A stretch of 64,000 bases of DNA from Fimousia sp045616445 (lineage in GTDB: Bacteria > Bacillota > Clostridia > Lachnospirales > Lachnospiraceae), in contig JAZLGR010000003.1 in assembly GCA_045616445.1 (NCBI GenBank), positions 1 through 64,000 of the forward strand, given 5' to 3'. The stretch's first letter is position 1. Every line of letters starts with the position of its first letter. Positions 43,351 through 52,725 of this stretch are shown here, piece by piece. A program made the translations under genes and the position numbers. Under the pieces are notes generated by a model that was given only the letters and a program-made list of their open reading frames with translations, was not told the origin of the DNA and searched no databases.

Positions 43351-43386
43351 AAACAGCTGTCATTTTATATGGCAGCTGTTTTTTTT
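43351..43386 (+). terminator. Terminator after the shikimate dehydrogenase-family gene
   Basis: AACAGCTGTCA pairs with TGGCAGCTGTT (short loop), followed by eight T residues. Confidence 0.9.
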
Positions 43387-43452
43387 ATGTGCTAAAATAA
43401 CTCTGAGTAGGATATTATAACCATAGAATATTGATATGAGAAAGGAAATGAC

Positions 43453-45036
43453 ATGAAGTACAAGAAATTATTACAACCATTGATCAGTCTTAGCCTGTGC
43501 CTGGTACTCCTTGCCGGATCTTTCGTATTTGGCCAGACGACCCATGCAGAGGAAGGACTCACTTATGTATACAAAATTATGTTTGTGAAGCAGTATTCAT
43601 CTGAACCGGACATCAATATCGATACCATTGTCCGTGAGACAGCTTCACTGGATGCGCCTTTTGGTGCATTTACCGCTGAGGTGCCGGAAAAAGAAGGCTA
43701 CATCTTCTGTGGCTGGGCAGCAGAAGAAGGGGATGGCGCCCGTCGTATCTCCTATGCGCCGATTACTGCGCCTGATGGAACTACCACAATGGTGGCAGAT
43801 GAGAGCTGGAGCTTCCGTGACTATATGAAGTACTCCGGTGTATCAGATGTGCATTATGATTATACAGCCATTCTTCGCTTAAAGCCTGTCTGGGTCAAAG
43901 AGAATGCCAAGCATTATACCATCACCTTCTTTGCAAATGGTGGTGTCAGCGAGCCGGAACCGATGGACAAAGTGGAGGGGCTGAACAAGATTCTTAGGGT
44001 AGATGCGCCAACACGCGAAGGATATGAATTCATCGGCTGGGGTCTTACCAGAGACGCAAGAGTTTCCCGATATGAATCCGGTCAGTCCATTGAAGTCAAT
44101 GAAAACACAAAACTGTACGCTCTCTGGAAACGAACAGTTTCTATTATGTATGATGCAAATGGTGGAGTAGGCGCACCGAATGGTCAGACCGAAACGATCT
44201 ATAATGATGCAACGGCTCCATATTTTGCTATAAGCAGAATCACTCCAACAAGGGAAGGCTATAAATTCAAAGGCTGGGCCAGAACAAAGGATGCGGCGAC
44301 ACCTGAATATCAGGCAGCAAGATCTTATAAGATTGCTGATTCCTGTACCCTCTATGCAGTGTGGGAAAAAGAGCAGGTGATTGTACCGCCGGTGGATCCA
44401 ATTGACCAGGTAGACCCAGTGGACCCGATAGATCCCGTGGACCCAGTTGATCCAGTAAATCCAATCGATCCAGTGGATCCAGTAGAACCTGTGAAACCTG
44501 AAAAAACAGATTGCAAGATTACAGCTTCCCCTCTCACCATTGCCATTGACAGCAAAGGTGGATATCTGGATTATGAAGTAAACAGTGATGGCAAGAAAAC
44601 CTTCAAAAGTAGCGCCAAAGAAGTGGCAACAGTGGATGCCAGTGGCAAGATTGTACCGAAAAAGATCGGTTCCACCAAGATTACCATCACAGTTGCTGAG
44701 ACAGACCAGTATAAGAAGGGGACAGCTACAGTTACAGTCACTGTCGGACCAAAGAAGGTTACCATTTCCAAGGTGACTTCTCCGAAAAAGGCTTATATGA
44801 AGGTGACCTGGAAGAAGAATACGACTGCGACCGGTTACCAGATTGCGTATTCCACCGACAAAACATTTGCCAAGGGGACAAAGAATGTCTCCATCACAAA
44901 GCAGAAGACCGTGAGTAAATCCATCAAGGTAACCTCTAAAAAGACTTATTATGTGAGGATGCGAAGCTACAAGACGGTCAGTGGCAAGAAGTATTACGGT
45001 CCTTGGAGCAGTGTGAAATCTGTGAAGATCAAATGA
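43453..45036 (+). CDS. Secreted repeat protein: InlB B-repeats, PVDP linker, Ig-like and fibronectin-type domains
   Basis: A 527-residue surface protein with a signal peptide (cleavage near residue 32, TTHAEE). Three InlB B-type repeats follow, each ending in GYxFxGW...LYALW (about 35-145, 155-225 and 228-305). A VDP/IDP repeat linker covers 314-346. Next come a BIG2-like domain (about 352-437, with KEVATVDASGKI) and an FN3-like domain (440-527). There is no LPxTG or choline-binding motif, so anchoring is unclear. It is likely an adhesin or wall-associated protein. Confidence 0.85.
   Translation: MKYKKLLQPLISLSLCLVLLAGSFVFGQTTHAEEGLTYVYKIMFVKQYSSEPDINIDTIVRETASLDAPFGAFTAEVPEKEGYIFCGWAAEEGDGARRISYAPITAPDGTTTMVADESWSFRDYMKYSGVSDVHYDYTAILRLKPVWVKENAKHYTITFFANGGVSEPEPMDKVEGLNKILRVDAPTREGYEFIGWGLTRDARVSRYESGQSIEVNENTKLYALWKRTVSIMYDANGGVGAPNGQTETIYNDATAPYFAISRITPTREGYKFKGWARTKDAATPEYQAARSYKIADSCTLYAVWEKEQVIVPPVDPIDQVDPVDPIDPVDPVDPVNPIDPVDPVEPVKPEKTDCKITASPLTIAIDSKGGYLDYEVNSDGKKTFKSSAKEVATVDASGKIVPKKIGSTKITITVAETDQYKKGTATVTVTVGPKKVTISKVTSPKKAYMKVTWKKNTTATGYQIAYSTDKTFAKGTKNVSITKQKTVSKSIKVTSKKTYYVRMRSYKTVSGKKYYGPWSSVKSVKIK
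44392..44490 (+). repeat. VDP-encoding degenerate repeat
   Basis: About eleven 9-bp units of the form GTGGATCCA encode VDP, IDQ, IDP, VNP and similar triplets, giving a rod-like linker between surface domains. Confidence 0.85.
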
Positions 45037-45051
45037 AAAATCCAATAAAAA

Positions 45052-45080
45052 TTGACTTGTATTTTCTCTTTACCTATGCT
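45052..45080 (+). promoter_or_regulatory. Promoter of secG-rnr-smpB
   Basis: TTGACT at 45052-45057, a 17-bp spacer and TATGCT at 45075-45080. Confidence 0.65.
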
Positions 45081-45157
45081 AGAATATCTTTTGATTGACG
45101 TAAGAATTTTACTATTTATATTATATATAGATTAGAAAAGAACAGGAGGTATTCGTG

Positions 45158-45403
45158 ATGGCAACACTTAAAACAGTTCTTACAGTAGTATTTATCATTG
45201 TATGCGTAGTCTTAACAGTGTTAGTTTTAATGCAGGAAGGAAAGGATGCAGGTCTTGGCGGAATGACAGGACAGGCTCAGTCCGGAACATATTGGAGTAA
45301 GAATAAAGGACGTTCTTCAAAGGCAAGAATCATTCAGGTAACAACAGCATTGGTTGTGTTATTCTTCGTACTTGCAGCAGTTCTTTGTTCCAAGTTATTC
45401 TAA
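45158..45403 (+). CDS. secG: Preprotein translocase subunit SecG
   Basis: An 81-residue protein with two membrane segments (about 5-23 and 57-76) separated by the typical SecG loop LMQEGKDAGLGG. It assists SecYE translocation. The ATG at 45158 is 8 bp from AGGAGG; a GTG three bases upstream is an alternative. It is in the conserved order secG-rnr-smpB-ssrA. Confidence 0.93.
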   Translation: MATLKTVLTVVFIIVCVVLTVLVLMQEGKDAGLGGMTGQAQSGTYWSKNKGRSSKARIIQVTTALVVLFFVLAAVLCSKLF

Positions 45404-45423
45404 TTGTGAATTGTAATTATAAC

Positions 45424-45452
45424 AGGCACTTCGTTAAGAAGTGCCTTTTTTT
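45424..45452 (+). terminator. Terminator between secG and rnr
   Basis: GGCACTTC-GTTAA-GAAGTGCC followed by seven T residues. Downstream rnr may rely on partial read-through. Confidence 0.9.
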
Positions 45453-45539
45453 GTGGCAGGAGAATTCGTTCCTATACCATAAAAAGCCTCTGGAGGGATG
45501 CGCAGCACACTTATTTTGAAATAGATTGGAGGAATGAAC

Positions 45540-47711
45540 GTGAGAAAGAAACAGAATCGTAAAGATATGTATGAGAAAAGAAAAAAGATCGTCTATGACG
45601 TGATTATGGACGATGCATATAAACCATTGAAGCTTCGTGAGTTTGCCTACCTCTTCCAGGTATCAGGGAAAGAGAGAGAGGAACTGGGCCAGATCTTGAA
45701 TGAACTGGTTGCAGAGGGCAAGATTTCCGTAAACAACCGAGGCAAATATAAAAAACCGGAAGAAACCATGCTTACCGGAACCTTCGAGAGCACCCAGAGA
45801 GGATTTGGCTTTGTTACCGTGGAAGGTGAGACAGAGGATTACTTTATTCCAGGTGATCAGACTGCCGATGCCATGCATATGGATACCGTTTTGATGCTGG
45901 TAACCAATAAAGTGGCAACAAATGGCAGAAGAAAAGAAGGAAAGATCGTTAAGATCATCAAGAGAGGGATGGACCAGGTGGTTGGTACCTTCCAGAAGAA
46001 CAAGACATTTGGCTTTGTGGTGCCGGATAACCAGAAATTTGGCAGGGATATCTTCCTGCCAGGACCAGAATGCAGAAATCTCGTTGATGGCCATAAGGTT
46101 GTGGTAAAAATCGTGGATTTTGGTGCCAAGGGCAGAAATCCGGAGGGGAAGGTATTGGAAATCTTAGGCCATGCCAATGATCCTCGTGTGGATATCCTGT
46201 CTGTGGTAAAATCCTATGATGTTCCAGTGGAATTCCCAAAGGAAGTCATGGATCAGGTGAAGAAGATTGGCAATGAGATCGATCCGAAGGATATCCCTGG
46301 CAGATTAGACATTCGTGACTGGATGACAGTAACCATCGATGGGGAGGATGCCAAGGATTTAGACGATGCCATCACCCTGACAAAACAGGAGGATGGATAT
46401 CAGCTTGGTGTACATATCGCTGATGTCAGCCACTATGTGACAGAAGGCTCTCCACTTGATCAGGAGGCGTTAAAACGAGGTACCAGTATCTATCTGATCG
46501 ACCGCGTCATTCCGATGCTTCCACATAAGTTAAGCAATGGCATCTGTTCGTTAAATGCAGGCACAGACCGTCTGGCACTTAGCTGTATCATGGACATTGA
46601 CGGCACAGGTAAGATCGTGGGACATAAGATTGCAGAGACCGTTCTTCGGGTGGATGAGCGCATGAACTATTCTGATGTGGCAAAGATTATCGATACACAG
46701 GACGAAGCACTTTGTGCCCGCTATGAAAAACAGGTACCGATGTTCTTATTAATGAAGGAACTTTCTGATATCTTAAGACAGCGTCGACATGAACGAGGTT
46801 CCATAGACTTTGATTTTCCGGAATCCAAGCTGGTATTAGATGAAGATGGACGCCCAGTTGACATTTACCCATATGACCGCAACTGTGCAACGAAGATCAT
46901 TGAAGATTTTATGCTGGCGGCCAATGAAACCATTGCAGAAGACTATTTCTGGCAAGAACTTCCTTTTGTATACCGTACACACGAAAGCCCGGATCCGGAA
47001 AAGATCAAAAAACTGGCATCCTTTATCCAGAATATGGGCTATTTTATGAAGAGTATGGCGAAGGAGAATATTCATCCGAAGGAAATCCAGAAGCTCCTTG
47101 GCAAGATTGAAGGAACAGAGGCGGAAGCCATGATCTCCCGTCTGACCCTGCGTTCCATGAAGCAGGCAAAATATACAACAGAAAATATCGGTCATTTCGG
47201 CCTATCTGCAAGCTATTACTGCCACTTTACCTCTCCGATTCGTCGTTATCCGGATTTACAGATTCACCGTATCATCAAGGAGAATCTCCATGGCAGGTTA
47301 AATGGCAAGCGAATCCATCATTATGAGAAGATGCTTGGCAGTGTGGCAGATTCCTCATCCAAGACAGAACGACGTGCAGAAGAGATGGAGCGTGAAGTCA
47401 TCAAGATGAAGAAGGTGGAATATATGGAACAGCACATTGGCGAAAGCTTTGTGGGTGTGATTTCCGGTCTGACTACCTGGGGCATCTATGTAGAGCTTCC
47501 GAATACCATTGAAGGCATGATTCGTGTTGCAGATATGTGGGATGACTATTATAATTATGATGAAGCACATTATCAGATGATCGGTCAGGAAACAGGAAGA
47601 GTATTCGAACTGGGTATGGCCGTTCCGGTAAAAGTGGTAAAGACAGACAAGTTACTTCGCACTATCGACTTTATTCTGGATGAAGAGGAAGAAGCCTGGG
47701 AAGTTTGGTAA
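45540..47711 (+). CDS. rnr: Ribonuclease R
   Basis: A 723-residue 3'-to-5' exoribonuclease. A helical winged N-terminus (1-60) and two cold-shock-like domains (about 70-210) precede the RNB catalytic domain with DGEDAKDLDDAI near 262, and a C-terminal S1 domain (about 635-715). It degrades structured RNA and acts with tmRNA/SmpB in quality control. TTGGAGG is 7 bp before the GTG at 45540 but only 1 bp before an ATG at 45534, so I prefer the GTG start. Confidence 0.94.
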   Translation: MRKKQNRKDMYEKRKKIVYDVIMDDAYKPLKLREFAYLFQVSGKEREELGQILNELVAEGKISVNNRGKYKKPEETMLTGTFESTQRGFGFVTVEGETEDYFIPGDQTADAMHMDTVLMLVTNKVATNGRRKEGKIVKIIKRGMDQVVGTFQKNKTFGFVVPDNQKFGRDIFLPGPECRNLVDGHKVVVKIVDFGAKGRNPEGKVLEILGHANDPRVDILSVVKSYDVPVEFPKEVMDQVKKIGNEIDPKDIPGRLDIRDWMTVTIDGEDAKDLDDAITLTKQEDGYQLGVHIADVSHYVTEGSPLDQEALKRGTSIYLIDRVIPMLPHKLSNGICSLNAGTDRLALSCIMDIDGTGKIVGHKIAETVLRVDERMNYSDVAKIIDTQDEALCARYEKQVPMFLLMKELSDILRQRRHERGSIDFDFPESKLVLDEDGRPVDIYPYDRNCATKIIEDFMLAANETIAEDYFWQELPFVYRTHESPDPEKIKKLASFIQNMGYFMKSMAKENIHPKEIQKLLGKIEGTEAEAMISRLTLRSMKQAKYTTENIGHFGLSASYYCHFTSPIRRYPDLQIHRIIKENLHGRLNGKRIHHYEKMLGSVADSSSKTERRAEEMEREVIKMKKVEYMEQHIGESFVGVISGLTTWGIYVELPNTIEGMIRVADMWDDYYNYDEAHYQMIGQETGRVFELGMAVPVKVVKTDKLLRTIDFILDEEEEAWEVW

Positions 47712-47763
47712 CTTGTCCCGGATGATCACGGAGCTTTGTTCATAAATCAGTGAGGTATGTATT

Positions 47764-48237
47764 ATGGCAAAACAAAAAGGTATGAAACTGATCGCCAATA
47801 ACAAAAAGGCGCGTCATGATTATTTTATAGAAGAAACTTATGAAGCTGGAATTGCACTCCATGGCACAGAGGTAAAGTCCCTCCGTCTTGGACAGTGCAG
47901 TATCAAGGAAAGCTTCATCAGCATTGATAAAGGTGAAATCTTCATTCACCGCATGCATATCAACCCATACGAAAAGGGGAATATCTTCAACAAGGATCCC
48001 CTTCGTGTGAAAAAACTGCTGATGCATAAGCAGGAAATCTACAAATTAGATGCCAAGGCACAAATCAAGGGCTACACCATCGTACCCCTTCGCGTGTATT
48101 TTAAAGACAGTCTTGTCAAGGTGGAAATCGGCCTTGCAAAAGGTAAAAAGCTTTACGACAAACGTCAGGATATTGCAGCGAGGGATGCAAAACGAGATGT
48201 GGATCGTGCCATCAAAGCTAGCAGACAACAGTATTAA
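47764..48237 (+). CDS. smpB: SsrA-binding protein SmpB
   Basis: A 157-residue tmRNA-binding protein. The start GMKLIANNKKARHDY, the HGTEVKSLR segment near 37 and the C-terminal RDAKRDVDRA helix are conserved. It delivers tmRNA to stalled ribosomes. It is directly upstream of the tmRNA gene and downstream of rnr. Confidence 0.95.
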   Translation: MAKQKGMKLIANNKKARHDYFIEETYEAGIALHGTEVKSLRLGQCSIKESFISIDKGEIFIHRMHINPYEKGNIFNKDPLRVKKLLMHKQEIYKLDAKAQIKGYTIVPLRVYFKDSLVKVEIGLAKGKKLYDKRQDIAARDAKRDVDRAIKASRQQY

Positions 48238-48256
48238 AAATATTTTGGGATATCCC

Positions 48257-48285
48257 TTGACTTATACTTAATACTGTGTCATAAA
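48257..48285 (+). promoter_or_regulatory. tmRNA promoter
   Basis: TTGACT at 48257-48262, a 17-bp spacer and CATAAA at 48280-48285 with an extended TGT before the -10. It lies 50 bp before the tmRNA 5' end. Confidence 0.6.
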
Positions 48286-48333
48286 TAATTATGCTAATGA
48301 ATCTGCAATCCAGATTATAAACCCTTATTACCC

Positions 48334-48675
48334 GGGCTTGTACTGGTTTCGACGGGGGTCTAGAAGGTCGGATAGCCATTCGGAGGGGCCACGTTACGGC
48401 ACAAACTTAAATATAAACGCAGATAATAATTTAGCGTACGCAGCTTAATTTAGCTGTTATCGGCTCTGCATGACCTACAATGCAGAATCCCGGTATCAAA
48501 TGACGTAGGAAACGCACCTGGTCAAGCTTTGTGCCAGGTGGCAGATGGATGAAGCTACTGAGGTAGAAAGCCTGTTCGTGGGCGTGCTGCCGAGGGAATG
48601 ACAAAACGCGAACTGTAATGGGAGAAGTCCGGTTGGAAAGGTTTTCGGACGCGGGTTCGATTCCCGCCAGGTCCA
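48334..48675 (+). ncRNA. ssrA: Transfer-messenger RNA (tmRNA)
   Basis: The 5' end GGGCTTGTACTGGTTTCGACG and the 3' end with T arm GCGGGTTCGATTCCCGC form the tRNA-like domain. The acceptor stem pairs GGGCTTG with CAGGTCC (two G-U pairs); the CCA is not encoded. The internal frame 48398-48448 starts at GGC and encodes a 16-residue tag, GTNLNINADNNLAYAA. The start codon of the tag is inferred by analogy with Gly-start Firmicutes tags. A terminator follows. Confidence 0.96.
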
Positions 48676-48680
48676 TAAAT

Positions 48681-48715
48681 AAGAATCGCATGGTTGTGCG
48701 GTTCTTATTTTTTTT
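48681..48715 (+). terminator. tmRNA terminator
   Basis: AAGAATCGCA-TGGTTG-TGCGGTTCTT followed by ATTTTTTTT. Confidence 0.93.
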
Positions 48716-48761
48716 GTATGATAGTAATAGATATAGATTGAATGAAGAAAGGAAGAATAGT

Positions 48762-49184
48762 ATGGCATTTTTTGATGATTTAACAAAGAATTTAACTGTA
48801 ATGGGTAGACAGGCAACTGATAAAGCCAAGGAAGTAGCAACAATTACCAAGCTTACTGCAGAAATTAAAAAAGAAGAAGCGAAAATTGAAAAACTCTATG
48901 CAGCAATCGGCAAGCGTGTATACGAAGCGACTAAGGATGCACCAGCTGAAACTGATGCAGCAGATGTTGCAGCAATCACAGAAGCATTTGACAAGATTGC
49001 ATCCCTGAAAGGCGAAGTATCTGTCGTTAAGGGTGGCAAATCCTGCCCTTCCTGTGGTGCATTTGTGGAAGACGGAAGCAAGTTCTGCAAAAACTGCGGC
49101 GCAGAAATTGAAGCAGATGATGCAGAAGAAATTGAAGAAGAAATAGAAGAAACTGTAGTTGAGGAAGAAACACTCGATGATTAA
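48762..49184 (+). CDS. Zinc-ribbon protein with coiled-coil N-terminus
   Basis: A 140-residue protein. An N-terminal coiled coil (about 15-55) precedes a zinc ribbon CPSC...CKNC at residues 89-110, and a highly acidic tail of E and D residues. Similar small proteins are common in Clostridia and of unknown function. The stop codon overlaps the ABC ATPase start by 8 bp, so the two are coupled and the protein may serve the exporter. Confidence 0.8.
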   Translation: MAFFDDLTKNLTVMGRQATDKAKEVATITKLTAEIKKEEAKIEKLYAAIGKRVYEATKDAPAETDAADVAAITEAFDKIASLKGEVSVVKGGKSCPSCGAFVEDGSKFCKNCGAEIEADDAEEIEEEIEETVVEEETLDD

Positions 49185-50112
49185 AGTAGAAAACCTTGTG
49201 AAAAAATATGGTGGGAAGACTGCCCTTGACGGTATCAGCTTTCAGGTGGAGTCGGGGCAGATTGTAGGACTGCTTGGTCCCAACGGCGCAGGTAAGTCCA
49301 CTACCATGAACATCATGACCGGGTATATTCCGCCGACCAAAGGGAAGGTGTTCATCGATGGTCATGACATTGTGAAGGATGCCATCCAGGCGAAAAAAGC
49401 CATTGGATATCTTCCGGAGATTCCACCCCTTTATATGGATATGAAGGTGAAGGAATATCTGAAGTTTGTAGCAAAACTCAAGAAAGTGAAGGGACGTGAC
49501 CGCAAAAAACAGATTGAATATGTGATGGAAGTGACAGGAATCAAGGAATACGAGAAACGTCTGATCAAGTTTCTGTCTAAGGGCTACCGACAGAGAGTCG
49601 GCATGGCCCAGGCACTTCTTGGCAATCCCAAACTTCTCATTTTAGATGAGCCGATGGTTGGCCTCGATCCAAAGCAGATTATCAACATGCGTGAGCTGAT
49701 TGGCAATCTGGCAAAGGACCGTACCATCATTCTAAGCTCCCATATTCTGTCCGAAATCAGCGCAATCTGTGATCATATCATCATTATGGATCAGGGTAAG
49801 ATTGCAGCTTACGGAAAAACCACGGATCTGGAAGAGAAATTCACGAAGAAGAATCAGCTGGCGCTTACTGTAAAGGCCGATGCAGACGCAGTGCGTGAAG
49901 CTCTCGCAGGCTGTGATCTGATCAGCGATTTTACCATGGAAGAGGGAGAAGATGCCATGGTGGTCCGCGTCGATACCCATTCTGAGGAGGACATCCGTGA
50001 TCAGTTATTCTTTTATTTCGCAGAATGCAAGATTCCGGTTCTTACCATGGAAGTAGAAGGCACCTCTCTTGAGGACATCTTCCTGAAACTGACAGAGGAG
50101 GTGGACGAATAA
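49177..50112 (+). CDS. ABC transporter ATP-binding protein (GldA-like)
   Basis: A 311-residue ATPase of the ABC-2 exporter class. Walker A GPNGAGKST near residue 37, the signature LSKGYRQRVG near 131 and Walker B LLILDEPMVGLDP near 150 are present, with a regulatory C-terminal region. The start at 49177 lies within the zinc-ribbon gene's end and is preceded by GAGGAAG. It pairs with the GldF-GldG fusion permease downstream, which starts at its stop codon. Confidence 0.9.
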   Translation: MIKVENLVKKYGGKTALDGISFQVESGQIVGLLGPNGAGKSTTMNIMTGYIPPTKGKVFIDGHDIVKDAIQAKKAIGYLPEIPPLYMDMKVKEYLKFVAKLKKVKGRDRKKQIEYVMEVTGIKEYEKRLIKFLSKGYRQRVGMAQALLGNPKLLILDEPMVGLDPKQIINMRELIGNLAKDRTIILSSHILSEISAICDHIIIMDQGKIAAYGKTTDLEEKFTKKNQLALTVKADADAVREALAGCDLISDFTMEEGEDAMVVRVDTHSEEDIRDQLFFYFAECKIPVLTMEVEGTSLEDIFLKLTEEVDE

Positions 50113-52181
50113 TGGGCGCAATCTATACAAAAGAATTGAAGGGATACTTCACATCCCTGACAGGCTATGTGTATCTGGCCTTTTTCACACTGGCAGTGGG
50201 AATTTATTATGTGAATTACTGTGTGCTCAGTGCATCCACCAACTTTACAGCCAATGTATTAGGGCATATGGCCCTGATTTTCCTGATTGTCATCCCAATC
50301 CTATCCATGGGACTGATGTCAGAAGATAAAAAACAAAAGACAGACCAGCTGCTGTTTACAGCACCAATCCATCCGTGGGAGATCGTCCTGGGCAAATATC
50401 TCGCTGCTCTGACCCTCTTTACTTGCTCCCTCTGTCTGGTTGCCCTGTTCCCATTGGTTACCAGCTTTTTCGGACCGGTTAGCCCGACTATGACTGGGGC
50501 AGGTTTCCTTGGGACATTCCTTATGGGAGCAGGTCTGATTGCCATTGGCATGCTCATATCCTGTCTCACAGAACATCAGATCATCTCGGCAATCCTCACC
50601 TTTGGGGTTCTCTTTTTGATGTATCTGCTTCCTTATGTGACAGATATTTTCCCGGAAAGAGTGGCAAATGTGATCAACTGGTTCTCCCTGATGGAACGAT
50701 TTGACGGCTTCATCAATGGGATTATACGTCTTTCTGCGGTGGTTTATTATCTGTCCTTCGTGGTATTCTCCATGGTCTTTGGCAGCCTGGTTGTGGGCAG
50801 AAGAGGCCGAAAGAAGTTCTCTACCCTGCTTTGCCTGATCATCCTGGCAGCAGTGCTCATCGGCGCCAATATCGGTGTGGAAAAGAGCAAGGTTAAGGTG
50901 GATGTGACCCAGAATCAGATTTTTACCATCTCTGAACAGAGTAAAAAGATTGCGAAAAATCTGGACAAGGATGTCACAATTCATTTCTTATGCAGAAAAA
51001 GTGATGTAGAACATAGTTATCTGGAAATTGTGGAGCAGTTAGAAGCCGCATCAGACCACATTTTCATTGATTATAAAGACCCTGCCCGCTATCCAAATTT
51101 CGGTGCAGAGTATGTGGCAGAGACGGATGCCATTGCAGCGGGAGATGTGATCATTACCTGCGGCGAGAAGGGTCGATATTTATCCCAGGATACCTTCGTA
51201 TCCTATACCTATGACGATGACGGCGATTATGAGCCATTGCTGAATGTGGAGCCACAGATCGTATCCGGCATCAATTCCGTCATCTCTGAGAAAACACCAA
51301 TCATCTATGCCCTCACCGGACATGGAGAACTGGAATTTGACACAGAGTTTCGTGCATCTGTGGAGCAGGACAATTTCACCTTCAAGGAACTGAACCTCTT
51401 AATTGACGGGGCTATTCCGAAGGATTGCGAGATTCTGTTGATCGATGCACCGATTAGCGACCTCTCTTCTGAGGATGCAGATCTGATTACTGAATATGTA
51501 AAGAATGGCGGCAAGCTGTTCTACGTGTGCAATACGGATCCAACAGCCGATTCCATGCCTCGTTTTGATGCCATCTTAAAAAATTATGGGGTCAATGTGG
51601 CAGAGGGCGTCGTTGTTGAGACCGACTCCAACATGTTCATGCAGGATTATCCAACCTACCTCCTTCCAAAACTGGAGGAATCCGGCATTACTACTTCCCT
51701 TCTGGGCAACAATATGTTCGTGCTGACACCGGTATCGAAAGGACTGATCTTAGACGCTGACAAAGCTGTTTCATTGCTGAGCACCAGTGCAAATGCATTT
51801 GCCAAGGTCAACACTGAGAGCGAAACGACAGAGTTTGAAGAGGGCGACGTGACAAATCCGGGTGGATTCTCCGTGGCAGCCCGCGTGGATAATGCGGCGG
51901 GAGAACCTCAGATGATCGTATTCGGCTGTCCAAGTGCCATTTTAGGGCAGATTGATACCTATGTATCCGGTGGCAACAGTGATTTCATCTCCAACTGCTT
52001 CAATACCCTGGCAAGTCAGGAGGATAAGGTAGCGTTGAAGGCCAAGGCCCTTGTGAATAACACAGCAGCCTACTCCAACACCATGGTTACCGTCATTTCC
52101 TTTATGGCAGTGATCGGATTACCTGGCATCCTGCTGATGTTTGGCATTATGGTCACACTTCGCAGAAAACATAGTAAATAA
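50112..52181 (+). CDS. ABC-2 permease fused to GldG-like domain
   Basis: A 689-residue fusion. The N-terminal ~240 residues are a six-segment ABC-2 permease of the GldF type (EDKKQKTDQLLFTAP near 75). A GldG/ABC_transp_aux domain (about 265-620) follows, and a final membrane segment (about 660-682). In Bacteroidetes gliding machinery GldF and GldG are separate; the fused form with a separate ATPase is common in Clostridia. The substrate is unknown. A DUF4340 gene, which often follows, is not present. Confidence 0.88.
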   Translation: MGAIYTKELKGYFTSLTGYVYLAFFTLAVGIYYVNYCVLSASTNFTANVLGHMALIFLIVIPILSMGLMSEDKKQKTDQLLFTAPIHPWEIVLGKYLAALTLFTCSLCLVALFPLVTSFFGPVSPTMTGAGFLGTFLMGAGLIAIGMLISCLTEHQIISAILTFGVLFLMYLLPYVTDIFPERVANVINWFSLMERFDGFINGIIRLSAVVYYLSFVVFSMVFGSLVVGRRGRKKFSTLLCLIILAAVLIGANIGVEKSKVKVDVTQNQIFTISEQSKKIAKNLDKDVTIHFLCRKSDVEHSYLEIVEQLEAASDHIFIDYKDPARYPNFGAEYVAETDAIAAGDVIITCGEKGRYLSQDTFVSYTYDDDGDYEPLLNVEPQIVSGINSVISEKTPIIYALTGHGELEFDTEFRASVEQDNFTFKELNLLIDGAIPKDCEILLIDAPISDLSSEDADLITEYVKNGGKLFYVCNTDPTADSMPRFDAILKNYGVNVAEGVVVETDSNMFMQDYPTYLLPKLEESGITTSLLGNNMFVLTPVSKGLILDADKAVSLLSTSANAFAKVNTESETTEFEEGDVTNPGGFSVAARVDNAAGEPQMIVFGCPSAILGQIDTYVSGGNSDFISNCFNTLASQEDKVALKAKALVNNTAAYSNTMVTVISFMAVIGLPGILLMFGIMVTLRRKHSK

Positions 52182-52201
52182 TTACATATATGTGAAACAT
52201 A

Positions 52202-52235
52202 AAACTGCTTCCCTGCATTGGGAGGCGGTTTTTTT
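52202..52235 (+). terminator. Terminator of the zinc-ribbon/ABC operon
   Basis: AAACTGCTTCCC-TGCATT-GGGAGGCGGTTT followed by TTTT. Confidence 0.9.
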
Positions 52236-52329
52236 GTGCCTGTTTTTATGTCCGATGTTCTCCTACTTGAAAATTCCAGCCGAAAAGATGAGGTGTAGTA
52301 TGATAACTAAAAAGGGGGAGGTATGACGA

Positions 52330-52725
52330 ATGTTTATGTTTATTTTACTGGGGATCACAGCCCTGATCGACGGGCACACAAGAACCATTCCCATTCCATG
52401 TAATCTGTCCATTGCCGCGTTATGGTTCGTTCAGAGGATCTGGAGCGATCTTTTTGTAGCAATGGGTACCATGGGTGTGTTCTATGTATGCCGCATTCTG
52501 CTTCGCGGCGGCATCGGAATGGGAGACGTCTTCCTGACAGGCGCATTCTTCATGGGTGCCGGATGTGAGGTCGCAGCCGGATCTCTATGCGTGGGATTGC
52601 TGCTGTTTGCGCTGGCAGGGGTGATTCTATTAATTCTTGGCAGAGGGAAATCTGCGGCACTACCCTTTGCACCATTTTTATTCGCAGGTTATACGATGAT
52701 AATTTTCATGAGAGGAGTAGCATAA
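52330..52725 (+). CDS. A24 family prepilin peptidase (short, TadV/CpaA-like)
   Basis: A 131-residue membrane protein with about four hydrophobic segments. The two catalytic aspartates of A24 peptidases are present: ALIDGHT near residue 11 and GIGMGDVF near 62. There is no N-terminal methylase domain, matching the short CpaA/TadV class (about 140 residues). GGGGGAGG lies 9 bp before the ATG. No pilin or Tad assembly gene is in the window, so its substrate is elsewhere. It overlaps the PP2C gene by one base. Confidence 0.83.
   Translation: MFMFILLGITALIDGHTRTIPIPCNLSIAALWFVQRIWSDLFVAMGTMGVFYVCRILLRGGIGMGDVFLTGAFFMGAGCEVAAGSLCVGLLLFALAGVILLILGRGKSAALPFAPFLFAGYTMIIFMRGVA

Noticed and set aside
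43879..45045. Long minus-strand frame (388 codons)
   Set aside because: It is antisense to the surface protein with signal peptide and known domains; its composition is low-complexity.
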